NCBI GenBank assembly: GCA_009363875.1
Contig: CM018686.1
Location: 3,286,001-3,350,000, forward strand
Reading direction: 5' to 3'
Length of the DNA stretch: 64,000 bases
Origin: Mikania micrantha
Taxonomy: Eukaryota; Streptophyta; Magnoliopsida; Asterales; Asteraceae
The translations under genes and the position numbers were made by a program. Under the pieces are notes generated by a model, which was given only the letters and a program-made list of their open reading frames with translations, was not told the DNA's origin and ran no database searches. Shown piece by piece: positions 23,846-35,635 of this stretch (the stretch's first letter is position 1; each line of letters starts with the position of its first letter).

Positions 23846-23905
23846 TTTTGGAAGCATCAGCCTAGGGGGAGACTGTAAAACCATAAAGGCTGGTGCGCTC
23901 CAAAA
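23846..23905 (+). promoter_or_regulatory. Element C polypurine tract in an LTR-junction hairpin
   Basis: Arm TTTTGGAAGCATCAGCCT (23846-23863) pairs with AGGCTGGTGCGCTCCAAAA (23887-23905): a 10-bp stem with one G-U pair, a small internal bulge, then 7 bp. The loop 23864-23886 is 23 nt, as in B. It contains the purine tract AGGGGGAGAC and the LTR start TGTAAAACCATAA. Confidence 0.75.
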
Positions 23906-24734
23906 CATTCTAAGTCCTTGTGTAAATTTCCATAAGTCTTGAGCACTGTACAGCCAAACATCCTTCGAAAGGAAAAAATTAACCATCGGAAGAAACATTG
24001 CTTCTGAAGGTTAAGTCCTTCCTACCGAAGGCTCACACAAGGATTGAAGCTTCCGATACTCTTCTCAGCACTTAGAAGAATTACAACTTCAGAGCATCTG
24101 ATGACTAAAGCTTCCGAAGACTTGAAGCTTCCGAAGAAAAAAGCTTTCGATAACATGCTCAGCAGCTTCCTTGTACATAGACTTCTGAATACTTCATTCT
24201 GACAAAGATTCCATACATTTGTAGAAATAATCAGAGCTACTTTCTCCTTTGAAGACCAACACATAAGACATTCTCATGACAGTGAGTAGCTCAGAAGATT
24301 TTTCAGAACGACGGTGATACCTTTACATTAATTCATTTTGTAGTCTAGGTATTTATTGTAAAAGTCAATGGAGTCAATTGTATTAATTGTAATTAATATG
24401 GCTTGGCCTGTCAAGTCCATAACAGATTCTAGTTTTAGCATTAGTTTGTTTCTAGTATTTTGTCCAGCTTTGTATCCCTACGAGTGTACAGCTGTAGGTC
24501 TTAGTATAAATACGTTCACTTGTTAGTTAGAATTACATGAGTGTCTGCTTGAGCTAAGTGTTGTAAAGCTTGACTATTGAATGCAATATACTTTGACCTT
24601 GAACTTATAATTTTTTTTTGTATTGTGTTTCAATCTCTTTTACAAACTAAGTTGATAGAGTTTCCGCAACTATCAACTTTGTAGAAGATAACTTGTGATA
24701 AGTGTTGTGTAGATTTACATAACTCAATCCAACA
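23874..24734 (+). mobile_element. Element C 3' LTR
   Basis: Starts TGTAAAACC after the purine tract. U3 (about 23950-24170) holds GCTTCCGAAG, ATCGGAAG and CCGAAGG motifs. A TATA-like TATAAATACG lies near 24505. The proposed end is AATCCAACA at 24734, giving 861 bp, close to B's 854 bp. The end is inferred, since no partner LTR is available. Confidence 0.75.
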
Positions 24735-25553
24735 TAAATGATTTGAGCTAAATTAAGTTTTAAATTGATGTATGTGTATATGTTAGAAACATTAAGTTAA
24801 ATGACATGAGCTAAATTAAGATTTAAATTGATGTTTGTGTGTAAGTCTATGTTTATGTCATGTGTATGTTTAACTTATGTTAAGTTAAGATTAGAATTTA
24901 GGTATGTATTTTTATGTTGGGATATAGAATTACAATATGCAACTTATGTTAATTTAAGGATATTAGTATATGTTTATCTTAATTATGTGTATATGTTAGA
25001 AACATTAAGTTAAATTATATGAGCTAAATTAGGATTTAAATTGGTGTATGTGTGTAAGTCTATGTTTATGTCATGTGTATGTTTAACTATGTTAAGTCAA
25101 GGTTAGAATTTGGGTATGTATAATGTTGGGATCTTTGTTTGTGGTTCTTTATATGAAAGAAAAAAATATAATTGTTTGATGTTTTTAGAATTACAATAAG
25201 TATTTTTGAAAATGTTTAGCCATGTTTATGTGTATTTTTGAATTGAGATACAATTAAAATTACAATATGTATTTTGAATATGTTTACAAGTATTTTTGAA
25301 TATGTTTAGCATGTTTGTATGTGTATGTTCAAGTATTTGTATGTGTATGTTTATGTTGGGTTTATAATTAAGTTTAGGTTTTTATGTTTGGGTTTAATGT
25401 GTTGACTTGTTATAAGAATGTATATATTGAAAAGTTGACTTGTTACAATTAAAATGCTACCCCTAGTTCAGATTAACTAGCATGGGATTTACAAAAGTTG
25501 GATCAACTTGTGAAACAAGAGATGTGCGGATTTTTTAAATGTTCTAAATAAGT
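24735..25553. other. AT-rich segment with a 213-bp duplication, 5' of the CACTA transposase
   Basis: No recognised coding. TATGTGTATATGTTAGAAAC recurs at about 24771 and 24984; about 150 bases of each copy match, including GTGTGTAAGTCTATGTTTATG. The rest is TATG/TTTATG-rich. It may be the 5' intron or untranslated part of D; I find no CACTA terminus here. Confidence 0.5.
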
Positions 25554-27529
25554 ATGGAGATTGCAAAGAACCATGTCAATGGTGAAGGTAAAGGATATTG
25601 CCCGTGTAAAAGTTGTGCAAATTCTAATCGATCACTCCAGAATTTGGCTACAATTTATGCCCACATACATGACCTTGGATTTCTACAGTCATATACAACA
25701 TGGGTATATCATTGTGAGAAATATTCCAATGCTTTAGAGATTGAAAGAATGTGGGCTTCTAACACACATAATCCTCCACTAACAAATAATGAGATGTTTG
25801 ATGCACTTGATGATGTCATTGGTTAGCAAAATACATATGACGAAAATGTAAATGAGTATGGAGATGGTTTAGACACAGAATTTGACGCATTATTTAAGGA
25901 GCTTAATACCGAGCTATATCCTAGTTGTAATTCGATGTCTTCCCAAAACTTTTTGGCAAAATTAATGCATAATAAAGTGATTAATAAATGGACTGATAGT
26001 TCCTTTGACCAGCTTTTATAGTTTTTAAGAGTTGCATTCCCGAAAGAAAATAAGATTCCAGCCTGCCATTATGAAGCTAAGAAGAAACTGAGAAAAATTG
26101 GTTTAGGATATCAGTCTATACATGATTGCATTAATGATTGCGCTCTATTCTGGAAAGAGAATTCTCTTATGCAAAATTTCCTGTTTGTAATGAGAGCAGA
26201 TGGGTTGAGAAAAACACAAAGGGAAAGAAAGTAGCACAAAAAGTATTGCGTTACTTTCCTTTAACTTCACGTCTTCGACCAAGGTTTAGTTCTAGATTCA
26301 CCGTGAAAGATATGATATGGCATAATACCGGATGCTCAACAGATGGGAAGGCAAGGTAAGAATTTGATAAAAGATATCCTAATTTTACTAAGGAACCGAG
26401 GAACGTCCGTTTGGTTTTGGCTATAGATGGCTTTAATCCATTTGGTAACACGAGTCAGACTTACAGTATATGGCCGGTGGTGTTGACAACATACAATACA
26501 CCGCCTTGGTTATGTATGAAAGAGTCTTCTTTCATGTTACCTTTGCTAATTCCGGGCCCTAAATCTCCTGGAAAGGATATTGATGTTTTCTTAAGGCCTT
26601 TGGTGGATGAATTGAAAATGTTGTGGACTGATGGAGTAAAAATGAGAGATGCACACACCGAAACTAAATTCACGATGCGTGCGGCCCTTTTGTGGACTAT
26701 TAATGATTATCCTGTCCATAGTAACTTGTCTGGATGGAGTGGTCAAGGTTATAAAGCATGTTCTACTTGTAAAGAAGACACACCCTCGTGCCCTATAACT
26801 AACAAGATAGCTTTTGTTGGTCATAGACGATTTTTGACTAAAAATCATAAATTAAGGGAAAATTTATTATTTAATGGCCAAAAGGAGACCAGAGTTCCTC
26901 CTAAACAGTTAAGTAATGCAAAAATATTAAAACAAATACATGGCCTTCCCATTCGTGTTTCGGGTAAACATCCAAGTCATGGAGGTGTGAAAAGAAAGCG
27001 AGCTGCATCAGAGTTGAATTGGAGCAAAAAAAAGTATCTTTTTTGAGTTAGATTATTGGTCTTCCCTTCTTTTAAAACACAATCTTGATGTTATGCATGC
27101 GGAGAAAAATGTGTGTGAAAGTTTGTTGGGTACTTCTCTAATGAATGAAAAATCAAAAGACATGCCTATAGCAAGACAAGACTTGGGGAAGATGGGTATT
27201 CGAAAAAATCTTTGGCTAACTAAGAATAACAACAAGTCTTACCAACCACATGCCCCTTACTATTTCACTCCTACAGATCAAGAACGTTTTTGTAAGTTTA
27301 TTAGAGGAGTGAGACTACTCGATGGTTTTGGTTCGAACTTTAAAAACTAGGTGCTTCCTAATAATTCAAATATAATAGGGTTAAATTCTCATGATTATCA
27401 CATCTTAATGCAAAGATTGTTGCCAATAGGTGTACAAGGATGTTTGCCTCCAAATGTTTCAACAACAATCATTGATCTTTGCACTGTGTTTCAAAAAAAT
27501 TGTGCACGATCACTTGATGTGAAAGACAT
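25554..27529 (+). pseudogene. CACTA (En/Spm) Tnp2-type transposase, broken
   Basis: A transposase-associated domain lies at 25554-25826, with CPCKSCAN and an H..GF..Y..W pattern. After a stop, a segment at 25830-26170 includes FPKENKIPACHYEAKKKL. The transposase proper continues at about 26138-27046, with KVLRYFPL and DMIWHNTG followed by LVLAIDGFNPFGN, the first catalytic aspartate region of the family, then IWPVVLTTYN and LLIPGPKSPGKDIDVFLRPL. HNLDVMHAEKNVCESLLGT follows near 27080. Stops at about 26028, 26357 and 27350 and frameshifts near 26160 and 27045 inactivate it. LTR E breaks it at 27529. The protein would cut and paste CACTA elements. Confidence 0.88.
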
Positions 27530-27949
27530 TGTCACACCCCGAGCCAAGCGGAAGGTTCCTGGGGGTGCGATATCGGAGGATGATAATCGTGTTTATCAGA
27601 TTGTTTACATAGCATCAATGTTAAGAAAAACTAAAGGACAAATAACATTAAACTAGGATTACAAAGTTAAATTACAATTGCCATCGTTTGATAATTTAAC
27701 TAAGTAAACCTATCAAAAAAATCAAATGTTTACTATCTTGTAACTATTCTAGATATCAGAAGTGATTAACAACAATAAATAAAATATGTGCTTCTCAAAA
27801 TCTACTAGGTCCTCTAACCGGCCTCCTAGCATGCATTCCTGAGATTTGGCTTAATCCTGTACGTCAACAGAAAGCATGTAAGAAAACAAGGTCAACACAA
27901 TGGTTGGCGATTTCACGTAGTTTGGTATTAAAAATGTAGCATTAGCAAA

Positions 27950-28600
27950 CCTATTCGGTAACAACCTTAACCTCATTAACATCACATGTAGTAACTAGAT
28001 CGGTATGCTTATATATAGGGCATATGAAAGGGTCGAGCCTACAACCCGCCTAGACGCCATCCCACCACATACTAACCCACATATGACATTGTTGTTAATG
28101 ATAATTAAGCGTTTTACCTACCGTCCAATTCCTTCATAGTTTCAAGCATTCTGTTTAGAAGTTTAAGACACACCCACTAGCATTTACAACCCATTTCGGT
28201 AACAACCTTAACCTCATTAACACACCTGTATCATCCAACTCGGTATGCTTATATATAGGGCATACAAAAGGGTCAAGCCTACAACCTGCCCAGACGCCAT
28301 CCCACCGCATACTAAGCCACATAGGACATTGGTGTTAATGGTAATTCAGCGTCTTACCTGCACCAGTTTCCATTTCATCATAGTTTTAGTTCATCTGTTT
28401 ATGAGTTTCCAACACACACATGATAACATTTGCAACCTCTTGGGTAACCATCTTAACATCATTAACATCACCTGTATCATCCAACTCGGTATGCTTATAT
28501 ATATGGCATACGAAAGGGTCGAGCTTACAACCCACCCAGACGCCATCCCACCACATACTAAGCCACATAGGACAGTGGTGTTAATGATAATTAAACGTTT
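27950..28600. repeat. Three tandem ~240-bp repeats in E
   Basis: The landmark TATATAGGGCATA occurs at about 28012 and 28252 and, as TATATATGGCATA, at about 28497. Each is followed by AAAGGGTC, GACGCCATCCCACC, CACATACTAA and a TTAATG.TAATT tail, and each is preceded by GGTAAC..CCTTAACCTCATTAAC. Periods are about 240 and 245 bp. Confidence 0.85.
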
Positions 28601-28626
28601 TACCCCAACATCACTTATTTTGTACC

Positions 28627-28922
28627 CAGATACTAGCTTTGCATTAGACAGTTTAGCATTTACGTATTCTGGGTACCGACACTAGCTTTGCATTAGCACA
28701 ATTCAGCCTTTACGTGTCATGAGTATAGGTACTATCTTTGCATTAGCACAATTTAGCCTTTACGTACCATGTGTACAGATTCTAGCTTTGCATTAGCACA
28801 GTTTAGCCTTTACGTGTCATGTGTACCGGTACTAGCTTTGCATTAGCACAGTTTAGCCTTTACGTACCAGGTACAGACACTAGCTTTGCATTAGCACAGT
28901 TTAGCCTTTACGTATCATGTAC
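28627..28922. repeat. Six ~50-bp tandem repeats in E
   Basis: CTAGCTTTGCATTAGCACAG and TTTAGCCTTTACGT recur with a 46-54-bp period from 28627. The array passes into a region of irregular AGCATTT hexamers up to about 29150. Confidence 0.85.
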
Positions 28923-31239
28923 GAGCATTTGCTTGTTGTTTTAATGTTTAGAGCATATCAAGCATTCAAAAGTGTAAAGCATTCCTAGCATTTCGAGCAT
29001 TTGAGCATATCAAGCATTCAAAAGTGCATAGCATTCCAAGCATTTAGAGCATTTGAGCATATCAAGCATTTAACATTAGCATGTAGCATTAGCATATAGC
29101 ATTTAAGTTAAGTGTATTAAGCGTTAGCATTTAAAATAAAGCCTTAGCTTTTAGCATTATGACTAAGTATAAAAGCATTTATGAATTATTTAAACATTTA
29201 TTTAAAATGTATAACATGCTTCTCAGTTCCGAAGTAAAACAAAATAGCTTGAAAAGGGGCAGATGAACTCACCTGTGTCGCTAAGTATGAATTACCACAG
29301 ATAGTGCGCGCTCGTTTGTTGTAGCTTAAGTATCTTCAACACCTGAGTTGTTTTAAGAGATTCGAGTGTGATAAGTATATATAATAGTCGTATCTAGGGT
29401 CTCGGTTTCGGTGTGCAACTAAGTGTCCTATTTTACTAATGGGTTTTCTAGGACTTCATCTTACTAGCCTAAGGCATTTCCATAAGTATAACCCGTGATC
29501 CCGTAAGATTCTGATTAAGTATTTGTAAAGTAATTTATTTTAATTAGTTAAAGAAAGTTTATCCATGATTTCATTTTCTAAAACCATATCATATTTTAAG
29601 AGTATCATAGTTTAGTTTATTAGACTTAAGTTAATCCAATTTAATTAACTCTAAGCCTAATATTTAGTTTTAGCTTTCCTTGTTTCTTAGATCGCTTGTG
29701 TATACAACTTAGATTAGAAGGTTCAACGAAGCCATCTAACTTAGTTGTATATAGCATAACCTTCACTAGGTATCATGCGTTAATGGTTAACACCAATACT
29801 TAGTTAAGTTCTTTGATTCTTGGCAAATCATAATTCATGCTCAAGTATGTAAAACTTTTGAGGTGATTACATTAGTCTTTGTTTAACTTCGACCCCATGT
29901 GATAAAAAGATATATGTTCAACATTTGTTTAGAAATCCTTTGATGTCTTGGGCCTTATAATGAAAAGATTACAAACCCATCCTCTTTGTTTAGTGAACTA
30001 GGTAAGTTACTTCTCAGGATAAACCCTACAAATCTCCCATGCACACACATCCTCATGCATGGGGTTTACGTAGCTATCGACGTACACCATGTCACCCAAG
30101 GTTTGTTGATTGTGATTTATGGTTCTAACCCAACCCTTAGCCGAATTAGTCTTGGTCGAATAGCCTTGGCCGAATCATTGGCCGAAGAAGGCTTGGCTGA
30201 AAGAACTTGGCCGATTGAGAGGGTATCACCGAATAAGGATGGGGCGAAGGGGCTGGGCCGCATGGGTCTCGACCGAAAGAGCCTGGCCGATCGAATGGCA
30301 TGGGCCGACCAAATGACTGGCTGGCGAAGGGCTGGACTGGCGAAAGAGCTGGCCTATTCTGCCAAATGATGTTCAAAAGGCCATTCGGCGAGCTGGGGTG
30401 GTGGCCCTTCGGCCGTTCGACATTCTTGAGATGCAGCCTCTTGGATCGAACAAATGACTATCCCAAATCTTAACCCACTTGTTCCCACCCTATCGTATGG
30501 TATTTGTGAGTGTTTTCCCTAAGATTGGGAGTGGTTTAACCAGTTAAAGAGGTGGGTCGAACCAAGGGTTAGAAAACCCTAAAATCGCAACAAAAACCAT
30601 GATTTTACCTCGATTTGGCTAGATAAAAACTCAAATCCTTTGTACTTCTACGATCTACGTGTTGTGATGGTCGTTTAGACACCAAAAACTCGAGATTTCG
30701 TGAAGAAACGAGAGAGATCGGGTGTGAGGTTCTGAGAGAGAAAGTAGAGAGAGAGGTTGAACGGAAGATTGAGGGTGGAGCTGGTTGGGGATTAAGAAAA
30801 TGGTCATTCATGACCATTTAATGGTCTTTAATCGTCCGGGCACGTTCGGGTTCGTTTGGTTTAGCTCGGTTTCGCGTAAAACGTCGGTTTTCTGTCATTT
30901 TCATAACGAAACGACACGGGTTAAAAAAATAGGTTTTAATAAATTAAATTAGGTTGTGATTCCAAATAAATTAACTAAATGTCTTTCGTTTATTTAAATT
31001 TTCGAAAAAATATTTAATTTACTGTTTAAGTCGAAGCGTACAGTTGTCGCGCGTATTCGTTCGAATCGTCACCCGTACGGATACAACAATAACTACACTT
31101 TTCAATATGGTTTTCTAATTACTGGACATCATTTAGAACGTTAAACTTTCAGATGTATTCGTACAGATCGTCACCTATACGAATAATCCGTCTTTTTAGC
31201 ATTTCTGTAACGACATCCGTTAATGCTTTGTTCTATAAA

Positions 31240-32620
31240 TGTCACAACCCACGCCGCGTGCGGAATCCACGACGCGTGACTATGTGTTCATGTGCCAATG
31301 TTGGAGAACAACCCATGATTACTATGTTTCATAAAGTTAAATTCATTTAACACGCATAAAATACATATTATACAACAAGGTTATCGTAACATATTTATTA
31401 TACAATACGTTGTTTAAGTTTTCTTTCTAGGTCACCACTAGTTCTGCTGCTGATCCTGACCTAGATTAATTTGTTGTCGTTCCCTATTACCTGAAACATG
31501 TAGATAAAAGAGTCAACTACGAATAGTTGAGTGATAATCATAGGTTTTGTTTATGTAAAATGATTGTTCAAACATGGATTTTCATGATATAGTATCCACA
31601 AGTGATCAAGTAGGTACTTTGAAATTGAATCCACCTGGGCATGTAAATCATCAATCCTACTGATAAATGCTAACGTTTAGCTACCCGCTAAACGCCGTGA
31701 TAATGCTAACGTCTTGCTACCCGCCAAACGCCGTGATAAATGCTAACGTCTAGCTACCCGCTAGAACGCCGTGATAATGATACTTGAGTTCCTGCATATG
31801 ATCATACCAGTTCCCGCTAGAACGTCTAGCTACCAAGACAATCATAATCATTGTTAAACTCAAATGGTTTAAACCATTTTAATTATTGTGGTTTCATGAA
31901 AACCGGGCGTTACAACGGCTCAAAACAAGGATTTACCCGTTAAAACGTCACGTTCTTTGTTTATAATCATTCCTAGCCATCATCTAGGCAATAATCAACA
32001 ACCATAAATATCTCACTACGTTCAAAACAAGCTATAACCAACCAAAATCAAGTTAGAAGGTTAAAAACGAACCATTATCTATTCTGACGGATTTCTGCGG
32101 GTTAAACCACGATCAGAACTCGTAGATACGATCCCTGATGCGATCCACACGATTAGAAGGCTTAAAAATGGAGTTTGGATGATGAAAATATGATTTGGAG
32201 GTGTTTTTGAGTGTAAAAAGTCGAAAAAAACGAAATGGAAGCGTCTGGATGCGTTCTGATCTCTTAAACTCGTTTTTCAGCCGCCGTACACCCAGGGCGC
32301 ATCGCCCCAACTGGGATTGTAGGTTGGGGCGTAACGCACGGATGCCGGTTCGCAGATATTTTGGTTTTCTTCGTTTCGCGATTCCGGGAGCATACGAACT
32401 CCGTTTTACGCACGGTTTCCGCCTACGTTCACGATTTTTCGAGCTCTTTCCAATGGTTATAATTTCAAGACCTGAAGAGTTCAAAATATATGATCTCTTA
32501 TTTAACGCTATTTTCAACTCAGCGTATCTTGAAATCAGAGCCTCGTTTCGAAATTTCGCTTACACTCATTCTCTTCATTTTCGAGTTATGATTTTAACCT
32601 GAAAATTTTGAATTGTCACA
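31240..32620 (-). mobile_element. Element F 3' LTR, shortened
   Basis: 1381 bp against 2100 bp for its partner. The two match from both ends, but the block at about 37914-38658 is replaced here by about 25 bases near 31810-31834, including CCCGCTAGAACGTCTAGC, a motif of the local 40-bp repeats. The deletion removes the leader donor at 38290. Three ~40-bp repeats (GCTAACGT..TAGCTACCCGCTA) lie at about 31663-31779. The hairpin CAACTACGAATAGTTG is at 31514-31529 (plus strand). Confidence 0.93.
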
Positions 32621-32656
32621 GTCTCCCCCTGTTATTGGAATTTCGTCCCGAAATTC
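32621..32656 (-). promoter_or_regulatory. Element F polypurine tract and palindrome
   Basis: On the minus strand GAATTTCG-GGA-CGAAATTC (32656-32638) is followed by CAGGGGGAGAC, ending right before the LTR start TGTGACA. The purine tract primes plus-strand synthesis. Confidence 0.88.
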
Positions 32657-32683
32657 GGTTTGCGCTCATCCATGATTGTCTGT

Positions 32684-35545
32684 TTATGAAAACAAGTGAG
32701 GATATTTCGCTTTCATACGATCCTCACGTTCCCAAGTAAATTCAGGTCCACGCTTGGAATTCCATTTGATCTTCACGATATGTATCCGACTGCGTTTTAG
32801 TTTCTTGACTTCTCGATCCATAACCTCAACAGGTTCTTCAACAAACTGAAGATTATCTTCCACTCGTATTTCTTCAATAGGAACGACATGTGATTCATCG
32901 GCTAAACACTTTTTAAGGTTGCATACATGAAATAAATCGTGTATGTTGCTGAGTTCAGAAGGTAATTCCAATCTATATGCTACTGGTCCAATCCTTTCAA
33001 GGATCTTAAAAGGACCAACATATCTAGATGCTAATTTACCTCGTTTCCCGAATCTGACTATGCCTTTCCATGGAGAAACTTTTAACATAACTTTGTCACC
33101 GACTTGAAATTCCAAAGGCTTTCTTCGAGTATCGGTGTAACTCTTTTGACGATCCTGTACAGCTTTGATTCGGTCTCGTATAACAGAAATTTTATCAGTG
33201 GTTTCTTGCATTAGTTCTGGACCTGTGAATTGGGTTTCACCTATTTCAGACCAGCAAACAGGAGACCTACATTTTCGTCCATACAAAGCTTCAAATGGTG
33301 CACACTTGATACTTGTGTGATAGTTGTTGTTGTAGGAAAATTCGACAAGAGGAAGTTGAGTGTCCCAGCTACCACCAAAATCAATAACACAACTTCTTAA
33401 CATATTTTCTACCACTTGAATGGTTCGTTCAGTTTGGCCATCAGTTTGAGGATGGTAAGCTGTGCTAAGATTAATTTGTGAACCCAAAGCCTTTTGAAAT
33501 GTTTGCTAGACTCTTGAAGTAAATCTGCTATCTCTATAAGAAACAATTGAGATTGGCACTCCTTGTCTGCTCACAATTTCATCAAGATAAAGTTTGGCTA
33601 ACCTGTTCGTGTTATAGTCTTCTCGAATGGCTAAGAACTGTGCTGACTTAGTCAATCGATCAACAATAACCCAAATTGCATCATGACCCCTAGGTGTTTT
33701 AGGCAATTTGGTTATGAAATCCATAGAGATTTGCTCCCATTTCCATACCGGAATCTCCAATGGTTGTAATAACCCAGAGGGTCTTTGATGTTCAGCTTTT
33801 ACTCTTAAACATGTGAGGCATTTACTAACATATGTAGCAATATCTTTCTTCATTCCAGGCCACCAATAGAATTCACGAAGATCTTGGTACATCTTATCTG
33901 CGCCTGGGTGAATCGAATATTGAGATTTATGGGCTTCATCCATAATTACTTTCCTTAGATCTCCAAATGAAGGTACCCATAATCGATTTTGGAAATAGTA
34001 TGCTCCATCTAATTTGGTTTCAAATCGTTGATTTAAACTTTGTAAAGCTTCATTAGAGACATGAGTCTTAGTAAGTGCCTCTCGTTGTGCGTCACGGATT
34101 TGGGGTATGAGACTAGTCTGAATAGTCATCTCCAATGCTCGCACTCTTCTAGGTTTAACTCTTTCTTTTCGACTCAATGCATCTGCCACCATATTAGCTT
34201 TGCATGGGTGATAACGGATTTCACAGTCGTAATCATTGAGCAATTCTATCCAACGTCTTTGTCGCATATTCAGTTCTTTTTGATCAAAAATGTGTTGCAG
34301 ACTTTTATGGTCTGTGTAAATAACACATTTGGTACCATAAAGGTAATGTCTCCAAATTTTCAAAGCAAAAATTACAACACCTAACTCAAGATCATGTGTC
34401 GTATAGTTCTTTTCATGAGTCTTGAGTTTTCGTGATGCATAAGCAATGACTTTTTCTCGTTGCATTAGCACACAACCAAGACCTAAGTTAGAAGCATCAC
34501 AATAGATTGTAAAATCGTCATTACCTTCTGGTAAACTGAGAATAGGAGAATTGCATAGCTTGTGTTTAAGAAATTGGAATGCATCTTCTTGTGCTTCACC
34601 CCAAATGAATGGTTGATCCTTTTGAGTGAGAGTAGTAAGTGGAACAACTATCTTAGAAAAATCTGCGATAAATCGCCGATAGTATCCAGCTAGTCCTATG
34701 AAAGAACAGATTTCAAATGGTGTCTTTGGTGCTTTCCAGTCCTTTATAGCTTCAATCTTGGTTGGATCTACATGAATACCTTGCTGATCCACAACATGAC
34801 CTAAAAATTGAACTTCTTTCAGCCAAAATGCGCACTTCGAGAACTTGGCGTAAAGTTGCTTTTTGAAGTTCCAGAATTAGACTGAGATGAGTTTCATGAT
34901 CCTTCTTCGTCTTAGAGTAAATCAATATGTCGTCAACAAAGACAATGAAATATTGATCTAAATAGGGTCTACACACCCTGTTCATAAGATCCATGAACAC
35001 TGCAGGGGCATTGGTTAGTCCGAATGGCATAACCAAAAATTCATAGTGTCCATAGCGTGTTCTGAATGTTGTTTTAGAAATGTCATCATCATGAACTCTC
35101 AGCTGATGATAACCAGATCGAAGATCAATCTTAGAGAAATAAGTAGCTCCTTGAAGTTGATCAAATAAATCATCGATCCTTGGTAATGGATAACGATTCT
35201 TGATAGTTAACTTGTTGAGTTCACGATAGTCAATGCACATTCTAAATGATCCATTTTTCTTTTTGACAAACAAAACTGGTTCCCCCAGGGAGAATAACTA
35301 GGTCTGATGAAACCTTTATCTAATAGCTCTTGCAGCTGGCTTGAGAGTTCTTGCATCTCAGATGGTGCAAGACGATAAGGCGCTTTAGCAACAGGATTTG
35401 CTCCAGGTACAAGATCTATTCTGAATTCAACTTGACGTACCGGTGGAAGTCGAGGTAGTTCATCAGGGAATACTTCAGGAAAATCACGAATGACAGGAAT
35501 ATCCTGAATAGTTTTCTTAGAAGATTCCTTAGCCACAACATGTGC
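32684..35545 (-). pseudogene. Element F pol: RT, RNase H, integrase, chromodomain
   Basis: Open pieces run 35536-35207 (end of the protease linker, RT start), 35273-34752 (RT with VFVDDILIYS, near 34945), 34792-33506 (thumb GLAGYYRRF, RNase H YCDASNLGLGCVL, integrase zinc module and core) and 33487-32684 (integrase end AYHPQTDGQTERT, GKRGKLASRYVGPF, chromodomain-like tail RGPEFTWEREDRMKAKYP). Frameshifts lie near 35250 and 34830. A TAG lies near 33505 at a W position. The integrase second aspartate region reads VSYRDSRF, with Y where K and L have D, so the catalytic triad is broken too. Confidence 0.93.
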
Positions 35546-35635
35546 TAGGAAAGCAGGCTATTGTTTGCGAAGATAACTTCGAGCCTTCATGCATGATACT
35601 ATCTTGAGTGTACGACAAGGCTTGTCTCCATAGAC

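Larger units (their letters stand above)
19917..24734 (+). mobile_element. Element C: 3' part of a Sirevirus-like Copia element
   Basis: No 5' LTR, gag or pol is present. The fragment holds a promoter-like region, a decayed env-position ORF (20380-23841), a polypurine tract and a 3' LTR ending near 24734. The LTR carries TTCCGAAG motifs like B. How it was joined to A's leader at 19916 is unclear (truncation, recombination or assembly join), and no flanking duplication can be tested. Confidence 0.8.
27857..29272 (-). other. Candidate leader intron in E
   Basis: Minus-strand donor CAG/GTGAGTTCATCTGCCCC at 29275-29256. The acceptor side has CCAACCATTGTGTTGACC (hairpin at 27893-27906 running into TTGAC) and GTACAG/GATTAAG ending at 27857. 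Tandem repeats of E fall inside it. Splicing is inferred. Confidence 0.4.
27530..31211 (-). mobile_element. Element E: apparent solo LTR, Ty3 type
   Basis: Starts TGTCACACCCCGAGCC (plus strand), the reverse end of a Ty3 LTR as in J, K and L. GACAT precedes it (27525-27529) and recurs at 31212-31216, which I take as the target duplication. The right end reads TGTAAC where TGTAACA is expected, so one terminal base seems lost. No gag, pol, PBS or purine tract occurs within its 3.68 kb, so it is a solo LTR. On the minus strand it has donor GTGAGTTCATCTGCCCC (start 29272) and hairpin CAAC..GTTG at 27893-27906. A GGCCGAA-rich GC block lies at about 30140-30420. Confidence 0.72.

Noticed and set aside
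29986..30376. 127-codon ORF and its antisense in E
   Set aside because: They arise from the GGCCGAA-rich repeat; there is no domain and no plausible start context.
30130..31211. Host promoter or gene at the GC-rich block of E
   Set aside because: The block lies within the LTR bounded by TGTCACACC and the GACAT repeat, with no exon-like coding.
32113..32602. Long overlapping ORFs in both LTRs of F (also 38981-39422)
   Set aside because: They are the same LTR sequence duplicated, open on both strands, with no domain or suitable start context; conservation is explained by LTR identity.
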